Notes: a model not told the origin generated them from the letters alone. A stretch of 64,000 nt of DNA from Serendipita indica DSM 11827 (GCA_910890315.1 CAJVGD010000029.1:62001-126000), one strand, 5' to 3'; counted from the first letter of the stretch, positions 11,844-22,797 are shown. A program made the numbers and translations.

Positions 11844-12719
11844 ATAGATACCTTCACCGGGCAAAATTGGGGGCGCTTAACAGCGGAAAGGCCCAGGCGA
11901 AGGCAGGAAGATGCGAAAAACGCAAAACTGGGAGCCTGCCTCGCCTGGAAGGCCCCCCACTTAAGAGTAAACCTAGGACGTGTCGTGACGGACAAGAAAA
12001 CAATCGAGGATTAAACGGAAACGTTGACCAAGCGAGAATGACGACGAGAAAAGCAGCCTTGGTGTCCGCTACTCCGCTGCCCAGGTACATTCAGACGCAA
12101 AGAATACACCTAATACTTACCTAAACTTCCTCCATATAGAGACGCATATGCGGGACACCGTGCGGCGCAAGCAAGACATCAAACAATGGCAACCCAACAT
12201 TGGAACCAGGCAACAATTCATATGCATCAGGCAGAGCATCACTCTGATCAAGCCCATGCGGCACAACAGAAGTCTGTCCATGAATTGATGTGCTAAGAGT
12301 CTCGTACTGACAATGAGACAGTGGTCACCACCAACTCGCAGAGGATCATCGAACTCAATTCGATCACCATATTACACAGATGAATCATCATATCGACCAA
12401 CACGCACACCATCTCCACCAGGCCGAATTGCATGGTGCGCAGATTCCCCCTGGTCATCGTCGGAGCATAGATGAGTTGGACTAGGGGAGATAGTTGCCTA
12501 GCCTCCCAAATATAGACGCATTCTTGCATGAAAAGATTCCACAGATGAATGTTGCTCCTTGCGTAGTGGCTGACCTGACGTCTGTCCGCATGGGTAGACG
12601 GTAGATCCAACTCGGAGACCGATATTTGAGCTTGAGATCAATGATAACGACATTCGCGAGTAGACGTACACGTCAAGTGATTACTGACAAAGGCACATTC
12701 AAATGCCCTAAATCAGGTT

Positions 12720-13370
12720 ACCTAGAGTGGAGATTGTGCACGCCGTGCCGACCGGAAGATGGCCGCGGCGAGCATGAGAGAACCACATTCTAGGTCACGT
12801 TTGCATAGCTGTAGTACTAGAAACGAGGTTTGTAGGCCCGAAGGATGTCCTCGGGAACAAGGACCTACGTAGAATGGGTTAGTTATCTCTGATATAGAGA
12901 GTAGGTGTGACATACAACGCCATCTGTTGAACTTCTCGTCATGAGCGAGTGTAATGGAGAGGCATCAACGCACAGGATAGTCAGTTCGTCGCCGTACGAG
13001 CCTCTGAGCACTCCTTTTAATCATGATGATGATGCGCAGGCCGAGTCTGGTGAAGGTTCCTGGAATTAAGTTGAATTGAACATTGTGTACGTGAGACAGC
13101 GTCGTATGGGGCGTCTGGTGATGCCTTTGAATGCGCTGAGAGTGCGCAAGCGTCGAAGAACATGGCATGAACGAGTGAAAACTACTCTTAAAATGAGATA
13201 TTCGGGCACTATCATCGCAAATAATCGACAGAGAGGGATAAGGCGAGCGAACTCGCGCATGAACGAACATGGAATACGGGGGAGCATATCCTCCAATGTA
13301 CTTGAACAATCGATGATAACGGTGGAAAATTATCTGTGGACCGTAATCGGCCGAGTACGTTTGGTATCGA
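12720..13370 (-). pseudogene. VPS68/TMEM50 relic 1
   Basis: A degraded copy of the VPS68-like gene at 18157-18867, in the same orientation. Recognisable parts are the last exon (about 12880-12720, with a trace of the QNVALML/ILWLAQ segment at DNA level), the middle exon (13160-12915, around PGTFTRLGL) and part of exon 1 near 13290-13370. Frames are interrupted throughout. It lies just downstream of HHS copy A, as the intact VPS68 lies downstream of copy C. Confidence 0.75.
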
Positions 13371-13489
13371 CGGTTGTGGTCAGAGGTCAACTTGGACTCT
13401 GCGTCTGCCCGACAGGATGCTATCCTCAAGTCGACGCCTTAGATGAGCAGCGGTGAACGCCTCGTACACACACAATGGCATCCTCAAAG

Positions 13490-14520
13490 GATAACTGGTG
13501 GCCACGGGTATCAAAGTCAGTACCATTTCGTCGTAGACCTGATGAGCATCACACCTCGTCGTCGGCGCCGCTAACAGATTGGTAGGTCCCAGACTCAGTT
13601 CTTGTCTATGGAATAACGATGCATATGACAAAATGCACCAGCGGCACAAACCTGGCCAACCACATTTGGACGACTTGAGGACGACGGCAACAGGCGACGC
13701 CTACAATATACAAATGATTCGTACCTTGTGTAATGAATTCAATGGTTACGATCTGGCTCGCTGCCATGGGGTTGCAGGGCCCGTTGGTAGCTGTGGTTCT
13801 ACCGTCTCTACTTCGACTATCGCCGGTCCCTCCTGGAAGTTGTACGATGGATATAATGTAGAATACGCGCCTTCTGTACGTCGTATTCTGTCCTCTCACT
13901 TCATCTGCTGACAGGATTTCGAAGCATCCAATCATCACGCCAACCGCCACGTCCTATGTCGACTTGATGGACCTCCTAACGCACTTCTGTAACAACAATG
14001 AATGCGTATATGGGACGCTCTGTCTCATGTTCATTGACCGAGCGGTGGCTTCAATGGCCCCTCCCTTACAGGTCTCCAAGCTAGAACCGAACTGTCCACC
14101 CTATCTACCATCGTCCTCAAAACCACTTTGAATGCCGTATCTTTCGAGATTACATCCATCCTTTCGTATAGCAGCGACTCTCGCTCAATCTCGAGGGCGT
14201 CAAGCACATCGAGTTCTCCGTCTGATGGCCCAACGTCTCCTGGCCCGCTGTTATACTGCCTCCCGTCACATATTGGTCCATCCCCTTTCTAGTGTACGGT
14301 GAGGTGCGTGACTCTTTTTGTCAAGACCTATCTCAGGTGCTCACCCTGGTACATAGTGCAGAGATCAAGGATACACGAAGTCTAAAGATATAAAGCTCCT
14401 ACTATGAGGTACTTCGCGCCTCGCCAAGCCCTCCTCCTGGCTTATAGGTCTGCGCCGCTGACGCAACCTGCAAGTTCTTGAACGGTATGTGTCAGCCTCT
14501 CGCCGATTCCAAATTTACCT
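13490..14520 (+). pseudogene. GH12 endoglucanase relic 1
   Basis: DNA-level match to the intact GH12 gene at 19505-21000. The catalytic-domain stretch near 13497 corresponds to GIKVSTIS in the intact gene. The piece near 13745-13860 gives [21 protein letters not shown]. The CBM1 stretch near 14450-14490 corresponds to CAAGSTCKF. The signal-peptide exon is missing and the frame is broken in several places. It occupies the GH12 position of the repeated HHS-VPS68-GH12 module. Confidence 0.75.
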
Positions 14521-14948
14521 TGGGCGCCCGTGGGAAGAGGATGGGCTCGAGTGCGGAGGTGTCTAAATCGGCGCGCCCATTCACAAAAGACGAGAGGCGT
14601 TCGGGTAGTCAGGACACGCGCGCCCGTCGAGTGATGGTGGGCGAGCTGAGGATCAAGCGGAGATATTCGGAAAGGCGCGACCGTTCGTCATAGACGGGAG
14701 GCGCGCAGATCCTGTTCCAATGGGCGCGCTGCACTGGTCCAGAACTCTGGTCCCTTCAGTGTGTTTCTTCCAGATATAGAGATGAACAATAAGGAGGAAT
14801 GATGCTGCCTGGATTGCATCCAGAAGAAAGACCCGCGCCGATTATATTACCAAAGTCAGGCGCGCCCAGTGCTTTAGGGAGGAAGGGACATCACTAGAGC
14901 ATCTCTGGCGATGTAAGCCCGAGGCGCACTATGAATGCGGCTTTCTAC

Positions 14949-14997
14949 TATAAAGAGCACGTCCTCGTCAACCACCGACTCCTCAGACTGGTTCTCA
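14949..14997 (+). promoter_or_regulatory. HHS-type core promoter (copy B)
   Basis: TATA box tataaag at 14949-14955 and tcagactggttctca at 14983-14997. Further upstream, around 14712-14745, is a block (cagatcctgttcc...gcgcgctgcactggtccag) also seen upstream of copies C, D, I and J. Confidence 0.75.
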
Positions 14998-15084
14998 ACT
15001 TTCATTTTCCTACTTCAATCTTCACTTTTATCTCCTACTTTTTCTTTTTTATTCTTCTTTCTCTCCTTCTCGCAACTTTTCAGC

Positions 15085-15588
15085 ATGCGCGTCGGGTTCT
15101 TCGCTCTCCTTTTTGCCGCGTCGGCTCTCTTGGCGTCCGCCGCTCCACTCCCTGCGTACGTTCAGACGCAAAAGAAGCATTTAGGTGCTTACCTAGATCC
15201 CCTTTTATTTAGCCCCGTAGTCGTGTCCGCCACACACGCGCAATGGGTAGCATATCATAATAGAGAATCCACTTACCATGACGCACAAGCAGACCATCAA
15301 TTGAGGCAAGCAGCAAGTCATGCTAGGAAAGCTAGTCGCGCAGCAAACAGGTCTGTCTGCGAATCTAGTAATAAACTGTGTCAAGGAATCATGTGCTGAT
15401 AATGAGATAGCGGTAAACACTCTCGCGCTGCATACCACCGATCTGCAGTCCTAGAACATGAAGGAATCGCGGATTATCATCTAAATAAACTTCGTTACCA
15501 CGAAGGCGAGGCGGCCGCGCATGCAGCGCAGCCTGCACATCAAATTTGGACCGGACACATGCGTCGAAACATAAACGAGTTGGACTAG
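15085..15588 (+). CDS. HHS secreted histidine-rich protein B
   Basis: Exons are 15085-15155, 15213-15350 and 15411-15588; the spliced frame is 128 residues with no stop. Residues 1-19 form a signal peptide (MRVGFFALLFAASALLASA) followed by APLPAP. Exon 2 has histidines at 9, 16, 23 and 37 after the splice (glutamine at 30), and exon 3 at 10, 17, 24, 31 and 38, so both blocks keep seven-residue spacing. The tail reads MRRNINELD, a variant of the usual RRSIDELD. Intron 1 begins gtacgttcagacg, a sequence shared by nearly all members; intron 2 begins gtctgt and has branch-like tgctgat. Predicted to be exported. Function unknown. Confidence 0.85.
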
Positions 15589-15799
15589 AGACAGCTCCTT
15601 TGTATCCTAAATATAGCCGAGTTCGTGCTTGTAAAGATCTAAAGGCTGCTGCGCACAGAGTGAACCGAAACCTGTTTCCATGGACGATGGTCAAAGTAGA
15701 TTGCAGCCCTCGAAGACTGATATGCGAACGTAGAGTCGATGCCAATATCATTCGCAACTAGATATACAATCCCAAATTTGGCTGGCATGTTCAAATGCC

Positions 15800-16185
15800 C
15801 AGTGTCCGATGAAATAGAGTAGTCGTATTCATAAGACATCTAGAGGATAGCTGCAGCGAGCTTGAGTGCCACGTTCTGGGCCATGTTTGTATAACTATAG
15901 TATTGGAAACGAGGTCCGTAGTTCTGAATGATACAATTGCGAACAAGGAGCAATTTGGACGAATTAGCTACCTCTGATAGTGAGGGATGGATGAACATGC
16001 GACGCTACCCGCCAATCCTCCAGCCATGAGAGCGAATCCAATAAAAAATAACAGTCGTGCTCTCCAAATGATGGTTAGTTCGCCGCCATACAAGCCCTCT
16101 GAGAGGAGGCGCTCCTTATCGATCAGGTTGATGATGAGCAGGCCGAGTGTAGTGAAGATTCCCGGAATCCCCAGATTCATGTATT
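15800..16185 (-). pseudogene. VPS68/TMEM50 relic 2
   Basis: Second relic of the VPS68-like gene. The middle exon is well preserved at 16180-15985 (IPGIFTTLGLLIINLIDKERL, then WRARLLFFIGFALMAGGLAGSV), but the last exon (15930-15800) is eroded and the 5' part is missing. Its junction near 16186 runs directly into sequence found between VPS68 and GH12 at about 19183, so the unit has lost its 5' half. Confidence 0.8.
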
Positions 16186-16379
16186 AACCTTGGATCAAGT
16201 ACCTCAAATAGATACGCAGCGAACACTCCACGAAATTACAGGTGGAATGCGCCGGTCGAGCTTCGTTGTCACTATTATATACGGCTGAGGAACTCTGGAA
16301 CCAGGCGCATGTTGAAGGTTTACCCTTTGACTCTTAGCGCTCACTAAATAGGCTTAGCCAATAGTAATAGCTCACGTCG

Positions 16380-16930
16380 TAACTCAATGTATTTAGGGAC
16401 GCGGGACGATGCGGCCGGACCTTACTGGTCTTGCCTCTCACCTCACGCGTCCTAGTATCAACAGCGCAGCCGGTGTAGACACATATAAAGGTTCCAATTC
16501 TTGCCACGCCGTGAGGACCACCGCTACTCTTGACCAGGTTCTCTTGCTCGCACTTGCTAGCATTGACGTCTCGCTCGCCAAACTCGCCATGTGCACTATT
16601 TGGTCCCCCTGCGAAAACTGAGTCCCGAAAATTCAATGAGAAAACTGGTCATTCACGTCTCAGAACACTCAGCTTCGTATCAGATTCTGATTAATCTCAT
16701 CTACAGTTTCTAGTCAGGAATGTGATTCTTTCTATTCAGACCGATCTTGGGTTGGGTTGTACTCCGGACCCCGAGGGTAGATGGACATGCTGTGAGCTAT
16801 TTGACACTTGATCGAGCTCTTTTGCTGACTTGCATAAGTCCCTGCTACTAGTTCCTCATTAGCATGATATTTGGGATGTTTGCCAAACTAGGAGCACATG
16901 TGCATACGGTCATGAAACTTGCTTGATCGG
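16380..16930 (+). pseudogene. GH12 endoglucanase relic 2
   Basis: Only the ends remain. Near 16490-16620 the signal-peptide and mature N-terminal coding sequence is recognisable (DVSLAKLAMCTIWSPC against [16 protein letters not shown] in the intact gene). Near 16868-16892 the last exon is recognisable (tgtttgccaaactag). The catalytic domain is deleted. It sits between VPS68 relic 2 and HHS copy C. Confidence 0.7.
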
Positions 16931-17307
16931 TTTCCCTTTCCACTCCATTTGCACTCATGCTGTGTGAGATGCGGATGGGCTTGAGTTGAGAATGAAGAGG
17001 GGAAGTTGGAAAGAGCACGGCTGTTCGCCATAGGCTGGAGGCGTTCAGATCCTGTTCCGTTGGGCCGGCTGCACTGGGCCAGGACCGTGACCTTTTTCCA
17101 GAGTGCTACTTACAGATATAGAGACTGAAAACAAGTACGATTGAAGCTTTCTACAATACAACTAGACTAGCCAAATTGAAATACCTGTGCCGATTGGGTT
17201 ACCAAAGTCAAAGGCACACCCAGTACTTTAGGGAGGAAGGAATGTCACTAGGGCAACTCTGGCGATGCAAACCAGAGGAGCGCTGTGAATGCGGCTTGCT
17301 CATATCC

Positions 17308-17358
17308 TATAAAGAGCACCTGCTCGTCAAGCATGCGCTCCCCACAGACTGGTTCTCA
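17308..17358 (+). promoter_or_regulatory. HHS-type core promoter (copy C)
   Basis: TATA box tataaag at 17308-17314; acagactggttctca at 17344-17358, one base different from the family motif. The shared upstream block (cagatcctgttcc...) is at about 17046-17080. Confidence 0.7.
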
Positions 17359-17431
17359 ACTTTCACTTTCCTACTACAATCTTCACTTTCATCTCCCACT
17401 TTTTCTTATTTTTCTTTCTCCTCTTCTCAGC

Positions 17432-17910
17432 ATGCGCGTCGGTTTCTTTGCTCTCCTTTTTGCCGCGTCTACTCCCTTGGCGTCCGCCGCTCCGTCTCCT
17501 GCGTACGCTCAGACACGAAACGCGTGCGGATAATTACTCAAGCCCCTTTCATTAAGCGCTACAGACCTACCTACCACACGCGCGGAATGGGTAGACTGGA
17601 ACAGCACGTTCAGTATACCCAAAAAGCACTCCATCACGACACTCAAGAACCAAAGTCCTACGATAAAGCCTCTACAGACCCAAAAAGGTCCGTAACCGAG
17701 CTATACAAGGTGCCGAAGGTGCACTGACAGTTGAATAGCGCTGAGAAGCACCTCAACGCTGCCCATTACCATTCGTTAATCGCGAGTTCGCATAGGTCAA
17801 CTGCCAGTAGACACTTGAAGGAGGCTATGAAGCATGCTGGGGACAATCCCCATGCGCGATGGATCGAAGGGCCGAGCCGTCATCGTCGAAGCATAGACGA
17901 TTTGGACTAG
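17432..17910 (+). CDS. HHS secreted histidine-rich protein C
   Basis: Exons are 17432-17502, 17565-17687 and 17739-17910, giving 121 residues. The signal peptide is MRVGFFALLFAASTPLASA, followed by APSPAP. The acceptor at 17561-17564 (acag) is chosen because the nearer aag at 17555 would put exon 2 out of frame with exon 3; the chosen one restores the APxPAP junction seen in copy B. The exon 2 heptad pattern is weak. Exon 3 keeps histidines at 12, 19, 26 and 33. The tail is HRRSIDDLD. It is followed by the intact VPS68 gene, head-to-tail as in the relic units. Confidence 0.72.
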
Positions 17911-18156
17911 AGATGTTTCTTTAGTACCCTAAATACCGCCGAGTTCGTGCGTATAAATATTCTGCAGAGATGTCGTAAACGCTGCTACCGTATGCACTGG
18001 GTGACCTGACATCTGTCCAGATGGGACGGATGGTCAGAGTGGAATGTTACCGTCGGGGACTAACATGCGAACGCGAAATCAATGTCAATATCATTCGCAA
18101 CTAGATATACAACGCCAAAGGTGACTGGCACATTCAAATGACCAGAGCCCGATAAA

Positions 18157-18867
18157 CTAGAGCTGGAGATTGTATTCGTACTCGGACGACGCATGCTGGG
18201 CCAACCAGAGGATGACTGCGGCTAGCATGAGCGCCACGTTCTGGGCCACGTTTGCGTAACCATAGTACTGGAAACGAGGTTCGTAGTTCTGGATGATATA
18301 CTTGAGAACGAGCAACGACTAGGAGCGAGTTAGCGATCTCTGATAGAGCAATTAGCTGTGACATACGACGCTACCCGCCAATCCTCCTGCCATGAGAGCG
18401 AATCCAATAAACAAGAACAAGCGTGCTCTCCAAATGATGGTTGGTTCACCGCCATACGAGCCCTCTGAGAGGAGGCGCTCCTTGTCAATCAGGTTGATGA
18501 TGAGCAGGCCGAGTGTAGTGAATATTCCTGGAATCCAATCGACAAATGTGACGTGTACGGGACAGTATCGTAGGGAGCGTCTGGTGGTGGCTTTGCGTGC
18601 GCTGAGAGTGCGCAGGCGTCGAAGAACATGGCATGGGCGAGTGCAAACTGTTAAGATAATGATATATTCCAGTGAGAAGATCATAAGGGTCGAATTTAGA
18701 GGGATAAAATGAGCGAAACAAGTCGATACTCGCGCGTGAACATGGACGCTCACCAATGCACCAGCAGCATACACTCCAATTGCCCGTCTGTGCTTGAAGA
18801 ATGGCAGAGACGGACAAGAAATCAGGAAAATTCTTCGTGGATCATAATCCGCTCGAGGGACACTCAT
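18157..18867 (-). CDS. VPS68: VPS68/TMEM50-like membrane protein
   Basis: Exons on the minus strand: 18867-18754, 18647-18367 and 18318-18157. The protein has the UPF0220 (TMEM50/Vps68) signature throughout: RRAIGVYAAGAL in exon 1, then PVHVTFVDWIPGIFTTLGLL, WRARLFLFIGFALMAGGLAG, and finally YGYANVAQNVALML and AVILWLAQ. Four membrane segments are expected. Family members work in endosomal/vacuolar sorting and sit in late endosome or ER membranes. It is normally a single-copy housekeeping gene; here it is the only intact copy of three and lies inside a repeated module. The N-terminal start at 18867 is the first ATG in frame and gives a short charged leader. Confidence 0.88.
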
Positions 18868-19437
18868 GATGGGCGGTCGTGGTCAGAGTTCAACTGCTGC
18901 GTAACTTGGACTCTGCGTCGGCAGTCTGTAGCAGCGGAATATTCAGTATTATATCTTGCAATGGAGTACATTCCTCGTCATGATTCCTGAACAAATCCTC
19001 TTGGATCCATACCACCTTGATGTGCAGTTCAGTGCTCTCTCTCGACGTGCCCAAGATGCACTGGGATAACCATCCTGCTCTTCTAGTCGTCGAGGATATT
19101 ACTCGCTCTTCCTCGGAAGTTGCTTCGGGATATGACGCCCTCCTTGCGAAGATCTCAACGGCGACTACAAAGTCCTCGCATTAACCTTGGATCACGTACC
19201 TAAAACCGGCTACTTTGCGAAGGATTTCTATCTATACGTACGAGCCCACCACAAGATTCCGGACTAATACTAGATGGTCGGCAAGATTCTTCATTGGGTC
19301 CGACACCCACTCGACGCGGCCCGCGAATGGTGGTAACCATCTGCGTAGCCGGCCCTTTGCTGCTACTCGAGTGAGTACGGAAATACGTACCGGCAGAGGA
19401 ACCCCGGAAAGATGCGCAAAGGGGGGGGCTTTGGAGG

Positions 19438-19446
19438 TATATAAAA
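19438..19446 (+). promoter_or_regulatory. TATA box of the GH12 gene
   Basis: tatataaaa at 19438-19446, 59 nt upstream of the GH12 start codon, preceded by a run of eight or more G. Confidence 0.65.
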
Positions 19447-19504
19447 GTCCCTATTTCCCGACCCTAGTGTCACCCTCTGACCATTTTCACGCTTCATTAG
19501 CAAC

Positions 19505-21000
19505 ATGAAGACTACTGCTGCTCTCACCGGCGTCCTCTCGCTCCTCACCCTCCTTCCAAATATCGCGCTCGCTACTGTCGATGTCTCGCCTGCCGAACTC
19601 GCCAAGCGCGCCATTTGGTCCTCCTGCGCCACCTGGGGCTCGAGCGTCCAAGGAGGTTATACTGCGTATCAGGTTGGCTCCTCTCGTAGGTCTCAGTCCC
19701 AACGCTGACTCTTCGTAGAATCTCTGGGGTGCTAGCGCCGGAACTGGGTCCCAATGCATGGAACTGACCTCTGTGTCTGGAACCACGTTTGCTTGGAAGA
19801 CAAACTGGTCATGGTCTGGTGGAAGTTATAATGTCAAGTGAGCGCGCTCGCTTCGCCGTCGAGATGAGGGCTGACCTTCATTAGGTCCTACGATAACATT
19901 GCGTACAACATTGCAACGGGCATCAAAGTCAGCACTATCTCGTCCATTCCGACTTCCTGGACTTGGTGAGCATCACACCTCGTCTTCTTCCTCACTAACG
20001 GATTGACAGGTCGCAGACGTAGGTCCCATCAGCAAATTGAACGATGGATGCTAAAAATGGAACAGTGGCACAAACCCGGTCAATAATGTTTCGTACGACT
20101 TGATGACGACGGCAACCAGCGATGTCAATGGCTCCCACACCTACGAAGTCCGTGGCGTCACTTGCCCCCCTTTTTGAAGCTGAAACCTCTAGATTATGAT
20201 CTGGCTCGCTGCTTTCGGAGGTGCAGGGCCCATCAGCAGCTCTGGCTCACCCGTCTCCACTCCGACTGTCGCCGGCCGCTCCTGGAAGTTGTACGATGGG
20301 TATAATGGTAGCATGCGTGTCTTCTGTACGTCGCTTCTCTTTCTTTGCTTAATCTCCTCACCGTGTTTCACAGCGTTTGTTGCTACTTCTACCATCACGT
20401 CCTTCTCTGCCGACCTGATGGATTTCCTCAAGTATCTTGCTACCAATAATGGGTACGCCTCCGGTTCTTTGGCTGACATTCGTTGACTGGGTGATAGCTT
20501 CAATACTGGCCACTACCTCACGGTCCTCCAAGCTGGAACCGAACCGTTCACTGGATCCAACGTCGTCCTCACGACCTCTTCGTACACCGTCACCTTGAGG
20601 ACTGGAGCCACTGCGTCGTCCAGCAGCAGCTCTCGCTCCACGTCGAGAGCGTCGAGCACTTCGAGCGCTCCTTCTGGTGGCGCCACCTCTCCAGGTAAGA
20701 GTCTATACTGTTTCTCGTCGCGTGTTGACTCATCCCCGCTCCAGTTTATGGTCAAGTAGGTCACTGGTTTCGCGCCAGTCTATCTCGGGTGCTCACGCTT
20801 GAATATAGTGCGGAGGTCAAGGATACACGGGGCCCACGGTGAGTTATTCCACACTTGGGCAGGTCCTTATACTAATCCATATAGGTCTGTGCCGCTGGCT
20901 CGACGTGCAAGTTTTCGAACAGTAAGCGTCATCTTGTCGCAGATCCCGAAACTAGCTTACTCCCGTTCTAGCATGGTACTCGCAATGTTTGCCAAACTAG
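19505..21000 (+). CDS. GH12 endoglucanase with CBM1 domain
   Basis: A multi-exon secreted enzyme. Exon 1 (19505-19672) encodes a signal peptide ([20 protein letters not shown]) and the mature start. The GH12 catalytic domain shows [24 protein letters not shown], the nucleophile region [11 protein letters not shown], the aromatic SWKLYDGYN, and the acid/base glutamate in [12 protein letters not shown] serine-rich linker follows, then a C-terminal CBM1 spread over four exons: [22 protein letters not shown] and WYSQCLPN with the expected cysteines. Introns include 19673-19718 and 19838-19884. The enzyme should cut beta-1,4-glucan or xyloglucan in plant walls outside the cell. It is the intact member of at least three copies in the window. 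Confidence 0.88.
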
Positions 21001-21508
21001 GAAAACCTGTACATTCCGCCACGAAAATCGATTCGCTGCCCTGTTTCCAAAGTATGATTGATAAGATATTACACCACTGGCTTGGTGACAGTCATCTCGT
21101 CGTTTACATTCGCTCATGACTGGTTCGACGTCGAACAGTCGACGACGTCACTCTGGAACCACGAGGAGGAATGAAACGAAATAGCCTACACAGTGAAGAC
21201 ATACTATAGCAAGAGGAAGCATTGTTTCGTGAACGGATGGGACTTGTGGGCAACAGCCTCAAGGATGTCCCCACGATAGGCGCGCGCAACGCCACGGGAC
21301 GATCATTTGCTTAGGTTCAGGATGAAGTGAAGAAGATGCGACTATTCATTATCTGTCGAGTTTGATATTTGACAATGAGCGCTGATTCGGTCTGCCAGAT
21401 CCTGTTCTGATGCGCGCGCCGCACTTGTTCAGGGCGATGAGCTTCAGGCATTTGATTCAAGATGTGGAGATAGGCGACGTAGGCGGTTATATAGATACAG
21501 CGTTTTGC

Positions 21509-21557
21509 TATAAAGAGCATCTATTCGCCAATCAGCCAGTTCTCAGACTGGTTCTCA
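21509..21557 (+). promoter_or_regulatory. HHS-type core promoter (copy D)
   Basis: TATA box tataaag at 21509-21515 and tcagactggttctca at 21543-21557. The shared upstream block (cagatcctgttctgatgcg) is at about 21397. Confidence 0.75.
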
Positions 21558-21623
21558 ACTTTCCCTTCATCCTTCACTTTTTCTTTTCTATTCTTTCTTC
21601 TCTTCTTTCGAAATTTGTTAAGC

Positions 21624-22191
21624 ATGCGCGTCGGTTTCTTTGCAGTAGTTTTCGCCGGGTCGGCCCGTTTGGTGTTCACCGCTCCAATTCTTGGGTAAGT
21701 TACATTTAGACTCGACGTCCACGCATTAGCTCGCAAACTGACAATATTTTAGCCCCGAAACCTTTGTGAATTTGGTCTCTCGTACGAACGACGCCGGATT
21801 ACACCCTGCTCAGGGCACCCAGTCAAGCAATGCTGCCCATACGCTGCCAGACAAGCTTCAGATTGCCCAAGGGAACCACGACGCACATATGCTACTGGAT
21901 GCGCATCGTCAATCTCAGTCAAACGTTGGTCAAATATTCCACGCCGCCCACGTACAGACGGACGGACATCATCGCGTTTCTGAAACATCACACGAGCACG
22001 CACACTCATTTGTCTCCGGAAACTCCCATCACCCTCAATCAAGCGATCCTGCCCATACGTCGTCTGACAAGCATCATAATACTCAAGCAAGCAACCTCGC
22101 TCACGCACTGAAGATCATCCATCACAACGTTCAGTCGGGTGGCGCTACCTACAAACCGTCGGATCAGCATCATAAAGGGACGAATCCGTGA
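21624..22191 (+). CDS. HHS-related secreted protein D, long divergent form
   Basis: Exon 1 is 21624-21694 (71 nt as in the other members; MRVGFFAVVFAGSARLVFTA, then PILG). The intron is 21695-21752, and a single long exon runs 21753-22191. The spliced product is 169 residues, the longest in the family. It lacks intron 2 and the RSIDELD tail. It is histidine-rich but the strict heptad spacing is lost. It contains loosely repeated segments, for example NAAHTLPDK and DPAHTSSDK. The promoter is the standard family one. The shared start and different body suggest that this copy diverged after duplication, possibly by frame changes or tail replacement. Confidence 0.72.
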
Positions 22192-22797
22192 AGGCAAATA
22201 CGCATTTGCGCGTTTTATGTCAGTATGGCTGGTCTATGTTACATGACATGAACATATAGTCCGCTAGACATTTTCATCGTCATATCGCTTTTATTTTAGT
22301 CTATTTCCTTCTTGGTCGATACGTTGCGACATTCGCGTTCGTTCGGTTGATCTTGTTGGCACTAGGATGCGTGAAGCGAGAGGCAAGATCGACGTATTTC
22401 ATAACGAACCTAAGATATGTTGCAGAAAAGTGAACGTTACTGCGCGGCTCTCTCCATAATCCGCTTCCAGTGTAAACTTCGGGTCAAGGTGTCGTTCGTA
22501 TAGAGTGACTCAGCTGTCTGGAGCCAAGAAGCTAGAGATAGAGAATTTACTGGTACTAGAAGACGCATGCTATGCGAGAGCGAATGCAATAAATACGAAG
22601 AAAGAAATGGTGTCTGCAGTCATGACATAGAACTAGCAATGGGCATACAGCAGTGGTGTTCTAGTCCAGAGGTCGTACTCGTACAAAAGCGAGGGAACGT
22701 CACCATCCCCAGAGTAACCCTCACCCAAACTCCCATCATTGCAAATGGCATCGTCACTGACCTCACGTTCAAGCGTCAGGTCCAGCAGAATCTACGT
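22192..22797. other. Intergenic, no gene seen
   Basis: 3' flank of HHS copy D. A short open stretch at 22567-22809 runs into the interspersed repeat and has no recognisable content. Confidence 0.4.

Larger units (their letters stand above)
5663..12058 (+). mobile_element. DIRS/Ngaro-type tyrosine-recombinase retroelement
   Basis: About 6.4 kb, sense strand plus. Parts in order: a charged, coiled-coil-rich 5' region (about 5990-7980), a gag-like protein with zinc knuckles (8046-8858), reverse transcriptase with RNase H (within 8458-10536) and a tyrosine recombinase (10548-11843). No LTRs and no integrase were seen. The ends are set by comparison with a short derivative at 28595-29036, which shares both the tggttggagacc left end and the gcagcc right end. 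The left end holds a small hairpin (ggagacc / ggtctc). The three main protein frames are open; the 5' region is in pieces, perhaps one or two breaks. It looks young. Confidence 0.88.
5619..12484 (+). pseudogene. HHS secreted protein A, split by a retroelement
   Basis: The signal-peptide exon starts at ATG 5619 (MRVGFFAILFASAA) and is interrupted after about 44 nt by a 6.4 kb DIRS-type element. It resumes at about 12058 (ATPLPR). Intron 1 is 12085-12139, exon 2 12140-12271, intron 2 12272-12321 and exon 3 12322-12484. Both later exons are open. Exon 2 has histidines at positions 7, 14, 21, 28 and 35 after the splice, and exon 3 at 10, 17, 24, 31 and 38, the clearest heptad pattern in the family. 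It ends RRSIDELD. Apart from the insertion the gene looks undamaged, so the insertion is probably recent. It is followed by a VPS68 relic, as are copies B and C. Confidence 0.85.

Noticed and set aside
5661-12062. CTTGG on both sides of the DIRS-type element as a 5-bp target duplication
   Set aside because: Treating it as a duplication would leave a 69-nt signal exon, out of frame with the 71-nt exon of other members. The second copy of the element shows that TGG at the left belongs to the element.
12460-12484. SIDELD tail as an ER-retention signal of the HDEL type
   Set aside because: The tail ends in D, not L, and does not fit K/HDEL consensus; a secreted or processed role is more likely.
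17503-17687. Frameshift in HHS copy C
   Set aside because: It appears only if the aag acceptor at 17555 is used. The acag acceptor at 17561-17564 restores the frame and the APxPAP junction, so the gene is called open.
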